Shown: one piece after another, positions 59,544-64,000 of the stretch
How the letters are laid out: each line of letters begins with the position of its first letter
Numbering within the stretch: the first letter of the stretch is position 1
NCBI GenBank assembly: GCA_963777915.1
Contig: CAVZSH010000005.1
Coordinates: 248,001-312,000 of the forward strand
Reading direction: 5' to 3'
Source of the DNA: CAVUPF01 sp963777915
GTDB taxonomy: Bacteria > Actinomycetota > Thermoleophilia > Solirubrobacterales > 70-9
Length of the DNA stretch: 64,000 nt
Notes under the pieces: model-generated
The model's input: the letters and a program-made list of their open reading frames with translations, nothing else
Told to the model about the DNA's origin: nothing
The model's database searches: none
Program-made: the position numbers and the translations under genes

Positions 59544-59646
59544 CGGATTTCCCCATGAGATGGGCGCTTTGAATCGACTCCATTTATGGCTACCGCCAGG
59601 TTTATCTCGATATTTGGACGGGTGTCCATTCGCTGCAAAGCGTCGC

Positions 59647-60795
59647 TCAGGCGACGCTGCGATACAGCTCGAGCAGCGCTTTCGCGCACTCATCCCATGA
59701 GGTGAGGTTCGGCACTCGTTGAGGTAGAGGTCGCTCCAGCTCATCGAGAATGGCGCGGCCCACGGCTTCTGGGGGAGCCAGTGGCGATACCGAACGTGCG
59801 AGGCCGTTCCTCGCCACCTCTCCCAGGCCGGCACGGTCGACCACGAGAAGGCGACGACCGGCCGCCGCTGCCTCCAGCGCGACGAGCGGGTGGGTCTCGT
59901 AGTCGCTGAGCAGGACCACGAGTGAGATTCGCCGCAGCAGTCGCGACATCCCCTCACGATCCTCGGCGGGGAGGCTGGTGAACTCGACCCGATCCTCAAT
60001 CCCCAGGCTCGCGGCCTGGCTTCGCAGCGTGGCCTCATATGGACCGGTTCCCACGATCATCAGCCTGGCGTCCGGACGCTGCGCGAGCACGTGGGGAAGC
60101 GCGGCGATCACTCTCTGGTGGTTCTTGTAGCGCTCAAGCCTTCCGATCGAGGCGAGTAATGGACCGTCGATGCCTACTTCATCGCCCACGGGATCCTCGA
60201 CCTCGGGGCCGCGTCGAAGCTCGACGTCGATGCCGTTTGGGATCAGCACGAACCTATCTGCGGGGAGATGCAACTCTCGCGCATACAGCTCGATCTCGAA
60301 CTGGGCTACTGCGACGAGGCGGGCGGCTCGGGAGAGCAGAGGCCGGAGAAGTCGTCGCTGTGTCCCACGCAGGCGGCGACGCACGCGCGACGAGTGACCG
60401 CCGCTATGGAATGTGAGGATGTAGGGGACGCCGAGGTTCAGTGCTCGCAGCATGGCCAGGGGCGGCACCAACGTGTGGTAGGACTGCACATGGACGATGT
60501 CCCAGTGCTCACGGGCCATCTCGCCCCAGATGTGCGGGGCGAGGTAGTAGTCGCGGTTCGCCGGCCAGGCTCGTACCGAGCGGATCGGCACGCCAGCGTG
60601 GCGCTCGTCGACCACTGCGGGTCCGGGCGAGTCCGCGCATAGGACCTCGACTTCTACGCCGAGAGCCGCCAAGCGGCTGCTCACCTCCATGACGTGGCGC
60701 TCGGAGCCGCCCTGTCCGAGAGGACTGCGCGGTGTGACGATCAGGACGCGTAGGCGCTCGGTTGGGTTTTGCTCAGAGATCGCGCCAGCGTACAC
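59647..60795 (-). CDS. GT4-family glycosyltransferase
   Basis: A 382-residue GT-B transferase from a GTG (VYAGAISEQNPTERLRVLIV); this start lies only 18 bases from the divergent glycosyltransferase start, and the open frame beyond it is a shadow. Domain landmarks are RVLIVTPRSPLGQGGSERHV, WDIVHVQSYHTLVPPLAMLR and FVLIPNGIDVELRRGP. The donor domain shows PLLASIGRLERYKNHQRVIA, LMIVGTGPYEATLRSQA and LLSDYETHPLVALEAAAAGR (EX7E-type). It adds a sugar to the lipid-linked glycan. The shared, very short divergent region suggests that regulation or promoter elements lie inside one of the coding regions. Confidence 0.85.
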   Translation of the reverse strand: MYAGAISEQNPTERLRVLIVTPRSPLGQGGSERHVMEVSSRLAALGVEVEVLCADSPGPAVVDERHAGVPIRSVRAWPANRDYYLAPHIWGEMAREHWDIVHVQSYHTLVPPLAMLRALNLGVPYILTFHSGGHSSRVRRRLRGTQRRLLRPLLSRAARLVAVAQFEIELYARELHLPADRFVLIPNGIDVELRRGPEVEDPVGDEVGIDGPLLASIGRLERYKNHQRVIAALPHVLAQRPDARLMIVGTGPYEATLRSQAASLGIEDRVEFTSLPAEDREGMSRLLRRISLVVLLSDYETHPLVALEAAAAGRRLLVVDRAGLGEVARNGLARSVSPLAPPEAVGRAILDELERPLPQRVPNLTSWDECAKALLELYRSVA

Positions 60796-60813
60796 AGCTC
60801 TAGGGTTCCTCTC

Positions 60814-62052
60814 GTGCGAGTCTTGATGCTCACGCAGTCCTATGCTCCGATCGTCGGTGGGGAAGAGCGGGTGGTCGAGGACCTGAGCGCCGAGCTGTCC
60901 GCTCGCGGTCACGAGGTCGCAGTCGCGACCTTGCGCCAGCCCGGCGGCGAGTCGCCGGCTGGCGAGAACGGGGTTCGTGTGCATGTGATGCGCAGCTCGG
61001 TGTACCGGCTGCGCCGGCTCTATGGCGATCCGGCGCGCCGCCACGCGCCGCCGGCACCTGACCCCGAGGCGGTGCTCGAGCTCCGCCGCGTCCTGCGGCG
61101 CGAGCGTCCCGACGTCGTGCACGCGCACAACTGGCTGGTCCATTCTTACGTCCCCCTGGACCGCCACACGGATACCGCTCTGGTTCTCTCTCTGCACGAC
61201 TACGGGCTGCGGTGCGCAACGCGGCGGATGGTGCATCGGGGCGCTCTGTGCAGCGGGCCGGCTCCCTTCAAGTGTGCGCGCTGCGCGGCCGGTCATTACG
61301 GGCCGGCGACGGGTCTCGCCACGGCGCTCGGCACGGGGCTGAGTGGTTCGCGTCTGCGCGCTCATGTGGACCTCTTCCTACCGGTCAGCAGGGCGGTGGG
61401 GGACCTTTGTGGTCTCGGACCAAAGGATGCATTCAGCGTTGTGCCTAACTTCTTTCGCGGCATGCCCACCGCGCCGTTCCCTGACGATCCCCGCCTGAAG
61501 GACTTGCCGGACAAGCCTTTCCTGCTCTTCTTCGGCGATGCGACCGTGGACAAGGGAGCGGCGCTGCTAGCCGGCGTATACGGCGGGCTCGAGGTGCCGC
61601 CGCCGCTTGTCTTCCTCGGACGACACTTGGTCGATGGCCTCAGCGAGATACCCGGTGTGACTGTGCTGGGTCCCTGGCCTCGCGAGCTAGTGATGGAGGC
61701 GGTTCGGCGCTGCCTGTTCGCCGTCGTGCCGTCGATCTGGCCCGAGCCGTTCGGACTCGTCGCCTTAGAGGCCGCCGCTGCCGGCAAGCCGATCGTTGCC
61801 TCGGACATCGGCGGCTTACGGGACATCGTCGTCGACGGCGAGACAGGGTCGTTGGTTGCACCGGGCGATCCCGGGGGCCTAAGGGCGGCGCTAGTGCGAC
61901 TGATCGCCGATCCGGGCTTGCGGAAGCGGATGGGGGCGGCTGCAGCTTGGCGCGCAGAGTCGTTCAGCGCCGATGCGGTGGTGCCAGCGTTCGAAGACGC
62001 TTACCGAGCCGCCGTTCAACGGCGCCGAGGGTCGCCACGGGCCTCTTCGTAG
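60814..62052 (+). CDS. GT4-family glycosyltransferase with Cys-rich loop
   Basis: A 412-residue transferase from the GTG encoding VRVLMLTQSYAPIVGGEERV. The N-terminal domain includes DVVHAHNWLVHSYVPL and a conserved loop CSGPAPFKCARCAAGHYGPA whose three Cys (C-x7-C-x2-C) match CGGPRWGKCHECSAGFYG in the frameshifted relative at 38941-40210. The donor domain shows FLLFFGDATVDKGAALLAGV and FAVVPSIWPEPFGLVALEAA-AAGKPIVASDIGGLRDIV (EPFGLVALE, the EX7E motif). The end overlaps the convergent glycosyltransferase gene by 37 bases. The paired Cys may bind metal or form a disulfide; the role is unknown. Confidence 0.87.
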   Translation: MRVLMLTQSYAPIVGGEERVVEDLSAELSARGHEVAVATLRQPGGESPAGENGVRVHVMRSSVYRLRRLYGDPARRHAPPAPDPEAVLELRRVLRRERPDVVHAHNWLVHSYVPLDRHTDTALVLSLHDYGLRCATRRMVHRGALCSGPAPFKCARCAAGHYGPATGLATALGTGLSGSRLRAHVDLFLPVSRAVGDLCGLGPKDAFSVVPNFFRGMPTAPFPDDPRLKDLPDKPFLLFFGDATVDKGAALLAGVYGGLEVPPPLVFLGRHLVDGLSEIPGVTVLGPWPRELVMEAVRRCLFAVVPSIWPEPFGLVALEAAAAGKPIVASDIGGLRDIVVDGETGSLVAPGDPGGLRAALVRLIADPGLRKRMGAAAAWRAESFSADAVVPAFEDAYRAAVQRRRGSPRASS

Positions 62053-63251
62053 ACCGCCTCAAGCCGCTTCGCCCATACCTCAGGGCTGTGGCGCGCAAGT
62101 GCGAACGCCCGCCCGCGATCTCCAAGCTTTTGACGCAGCGGCTCGTCGCCGAGGAGTTCGGCCGTCGCGGCGGCGAGGCTCTGGGCATCGCCGGCCACGA
62201 TGAATGGCGGCGTCCGTCCCGGCGCGGTGTAGCCCTCGGCGCCCCGCGTGGTGGTGATCACCGGCTTACCGCTGGCCAGTGCGTGCAGGACCTTCATCCG
62301 CATGCCTCCCCCCGTTCGAACCGGGGCCAGCACGACGCAGGCCGCTTCGACGTGTGGCTGGACGCTGGGCGCATCGGCGACGATGTCCACATGCGAGCCG
62401 GCCAGCGCCAGCACCTCCGGTGGCGGAGCACTGCCGACGAGCCTGAGGTGCGCCTCAGGCTCCAGGGCGCGCACCATGGGCATTATCTCTCGCGCAAGCC
62501 ACAGTGCCGCGTCGCGGTTTGGGGGATGGGTGAAGTTGCCGACGAAGAGAACTGTGCCCGGTTTCTCACGGCTGCGATCGGGCGAGGGTGGAATGGAGAG
62601 GCCAAACGGGTTTACCCGGACCCGGTCGGCTACATCGGGCGCAAGATCGGCGATTGCGCGAGCGTCGCGCTCGCTGAACGCCTGCAATAGATCAAAGCGC
62701 TGCCAGGTGGCCCGCTGGAAACCCTTCCAGCGACGCCAATCTAACTCTTCGAATGCCCAGCGCGGCCAACCGCTCGGTCCGCCGGAGGGTCGCCACTCAA
62801 TCCCCCGCGGGCGACGGACCTCATGCTCGGTCAGTACGGTTGGGAGGTCTGCTGGCAGGCGGAAGACGCCCATCGAGCTGTCCTCGACGGCGACGATGTC
62901 GAACTGCTGGGAAGCGGCGAGTCGGTCGATCTTGGCCTGGACGTCCGGCGCCGCGAACCAGACTGTGCGCCACGGCCACGATCCGCGAGCCCAGGTGGTT
63001 GCCAGCTTCCCGCGGCGCCTCCAGCGTTGAAGGCCGGGCGGCGGGCGCCTGCGGTCCGCGATGTGGAGGTCGATTCCCGCCAGGGTCAGAGCTTCCGCTG
63101 CTGCGGCCTCCCTCGGCTCGTCTCCCATGCCGGCGAGGAGCGTCACCTCATGGCGCTTACGCAGACCGATGAGTTGGGAGTGAAGCAAGACCGGGATCGC
63201 TCCAGCACCGTCCTCCTGGGGCAGCATGGGCGCGATCAAGAGGATCTTCAT
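62016..63251 (-). CDS. GT4-family glycosyltransferase (GT4/GT1 superfamily)
   Basis: A 411-residue transferase. It begins MKILLIAPMLPQEDGAGAIP and later shows DIVAVEDSSMGVFRLPADLP, DLLQAFSERDARAIADLAPD, TVLFVGNFTHPPNRDAALWL and VVLAPVRTGGGMRMKVLHAL-ASGKPVITTTRGAEGY. The last block, with GGGMRMKVLEA-like text in place of EX7E, is typical of the GT4 group that includes many envelope transferases (Glyco_trans_1_4). Its ATG overlaps the stop of the upstream GT2 gene (four bases), so both come from one leftward transcript. The acceptor is unknown. Confidence 0.85.
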   Translation of the reverse strand: MKILLIAPMLPQEDGAGAIPVLLHSQLIGLRKRHEVTLLAGMGDEPREAAAAEALTLAGIDLHIADRRRPPPGLQRWRRRGKLATTWARGSWPWRTVWFAAPDVQAKIDRLAASQQFDIVAVEDSSMGVFRLPADLPTVLTEHEVRRPRGIEWRPSGGPSGWPRWAFEELDWRRWKGFQRATWQRFDLLQAFSERDARAIADLAPDVADRVRVNPFGLSIPPSPDRSREKPGTVLFVGNFTHPPNRDAALWLAREIMPMVRALEPEAHLRLVGSAPPPEVLALAGSHVDIVADAPSVQPHVEAACVVLAPVRTGGGMRMKVLHALASGKPVITTTRGAEGYTAPGRTPPFIVAGDAQSLAAATAELLGDEPLRQKLGDRGRAFALARHSPEVWAKRLEAVYEEARGDPRRR

Positions 63252-64000
63252 GAATGCAGGCGGCTCAGGAGGCGATTGAGCGTCGGCCGGCGCTCGGGAA
63301 ACATGAACAGCTCGCCGAGCCTGCGGGCAAGGGGGCGCGGCGACGCTGCGATGGCCGTGAGCCAGGCGATGAAGAGCAGCTTCATTGCCCGCGAGACGTC
63401 GAATCGCCGCGAGACCGCACGGGCTCCGTCGGCCAGGAGCGTCCAGAGAGAGTCCGCCGGCATGGGATGCAGGCCCGGCTCAAGCTTGAGGGATAGGAGC
63501 CGGTTGCCGAGGTCCGACACCGAAAGGATCCGGTCGGGGCGTTCCTGACCGAGCTGGTCGGCCAGGTGTTCGAGCGCCTCGGCCGTGGCGCGGGCATAGC
63601 CGATCGTCTCGCGTACATGGCTTAGGTCCAGCAGTTGTTCCTGCGGCTCGTAGTTGTTGGCGCCATGAACCCTGTAGGAGGCGCCGATCACATCGAGGGA
63701 GGCCACCTTGCCAAGAAGAGTCATAAGATGGATGAGATACCAGTCGGCCCCGCAATGCGGATACTCCCGCTCCGGGATGGGGAGGATCCTTCGCAGGGCC
63801 TCGGTGCGAAAGGCATTGCCGCTGGTCGGCAGCCATGCCACGTCGAAGGGGAAAGCGACCTCTGCCTGCCTCAGGTCCCCGCTGGGCATGGGGAGGTGGG
63901 GGGTAGGCTTGGTCACGCCGGTGGGGCGGCCTTCGGCGTCGATCACCTCCATTCGGAACTGCACCTTGGCCACTTGCTGGTCGGCCGCGAACACAGCAGC
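63248..64000 (-). CDS. GT2-family glycosyltransferase, C-terminal part (runs off window)
   Basis: About 250 residues of the 3' end of a glycosyltransferase gene; the frame is open to the window edge, so the start is outside. The visible part has VAKVQFRMEVIDAEGRPTGV, WLPTSGNAFRTEALRRILPI (the TSGNAFR acceptor loop), and YPHCGADWYLIHLMTLLGKV (the ADWYL/ED-type catalytic region), then a helical C-terminus with LLFIAWLTAIAASPRPLA. It is the upstream partner of the GT4 gene it overlaps. The N-terminal nucleotide-sugar-binding half with the DxD motif is not in the window. Confidence 0.8.
   Translation of the reverse strand, partial: AAVFAADQQVAKVQFRMEVIDAEGRPTGVTKPTPHLPMPSGDLRQAEVAFPFDVAWLPTSGNAFRTEALRRILPIPEREYPHCGADWYLIHLMTLLGKVASLDVIGASYRVHGANNYEPQEQLLDLSHVRETIGYARATAEALEHLADQLGQERPDRILSVSDLGNRLLSLKLEPGLHPMPADSLWTLLADGARAVSRRFDVSRAMKLLFIAWLTAIAASPRPLARRLGELFMFPERRPTLNRLLSRLHS

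Noticed and set aside
59544..60038. N-terminal extension of the second GH26 protein to 620 residues
   Set aside because: The extra ~165 codons overlap the glycosyltransferase gene in another frame, lack domains, and a proper signal peptide begins at 59543.
60796..61365. N-terminal extension of the leftward glycosyltransferase
   Set aside because: The extra residues lie antisense to the rightward glycosyltransferase and show only shadow-type composition; GT4 text starts right after the GTG at 60795.

Overview
The window looks like a chromosomal segment of a high-GC Gram-positive bacterium, most likely an actinobacterium of the Thermoleophilia/Solirubrobacter type. This rests on the very high GC, frequent GTG/TTG starts, ECF sigma factors, cell-envelope genes without outer-membrane partners, and the mix of secreted glycan-active proteins. 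The taxonomic call is inference; no rRNA or other marker gene is present.

Layout. (1) 0.1-7.7 kb: a secreted anchored protein, a clan-A glycoside hydrolase, two intact ECF sigma factors and a sigma fragment, a lyase-like secreted protein with a Pro-rich linker, a small double ribbon-helix-helix-like protein and an IS1380-type transposase. (2) 8.0-12.2 kb: sugar-modifying genes (two left-handed beta-helix acetyltransferases, a Gfo/Idh/MocA dehydrogenase, a DegT aminotransferase) and a priming sugar-phosphate transferase. They fit synthesis of an acetamido sugar and its loading onto a lipid carrier. (3) 12.3-25.8 kb: a lasso-peptide locus with three HPr-kinase-like proteins, a split ABC-2 exporter, a PqqD-type leader-binding protein (B1), a transglutaminase-like leader peptidase (B2), an asparagine-synthetase-like cyclase (C), a 59-residue precursor gene found by eye after the cyclase, a LuxR-type regulator and, beyond three glycosyltransferases, a nucleotidyltransferase. 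The HPr-kinase plus nucleotidyltransferase set recalls paeninodin-type phosphorylated lasso peptides.

(4) 25.8-37.7 kb: a GC-rich exopolysaccharide region with a Wzy-like polymerase, a Wzz-like protein, a Wzx-like flippase, two paralogous secreted proteins of unknown function, a sulfotransferase, a PAP2 phosphatase, a YdjM-like membrane protein and a GH9 enzyme. (5) 37.8-55.3 kb: a stretch visibly richer in A/T with long gaps and transposase debris. It holds a methyltransferase, a frameshifted glycosyltransferase, a two-domain oxidoreductase and its partner, a second sulfotransferase, GT-C-like and other membrane proteins, a complete IS3-family element with a 3-bp target duplication, a GH26 enzyme, a GT2 and a second flippase. 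It reads as a horizontally exchanged glycan island. (6) 55.6-58.1 kb: an IS630-family element split by an IS110-family element. The leader of the IS110 element folds into nested hairpins and carries a 10-nt match to the insertion junction, which fits a bridge RNA. (7) 58.2-64.0 kb: a second GH26 enzyme and four glycosyltransferases, the last running off the window.

Overall this is an envelope/exopolysaccharide assembly and remodelling region with an embedded, probably undescribed, lasso peptide system. No tRNA, rRNA or CRISPR array was seen.
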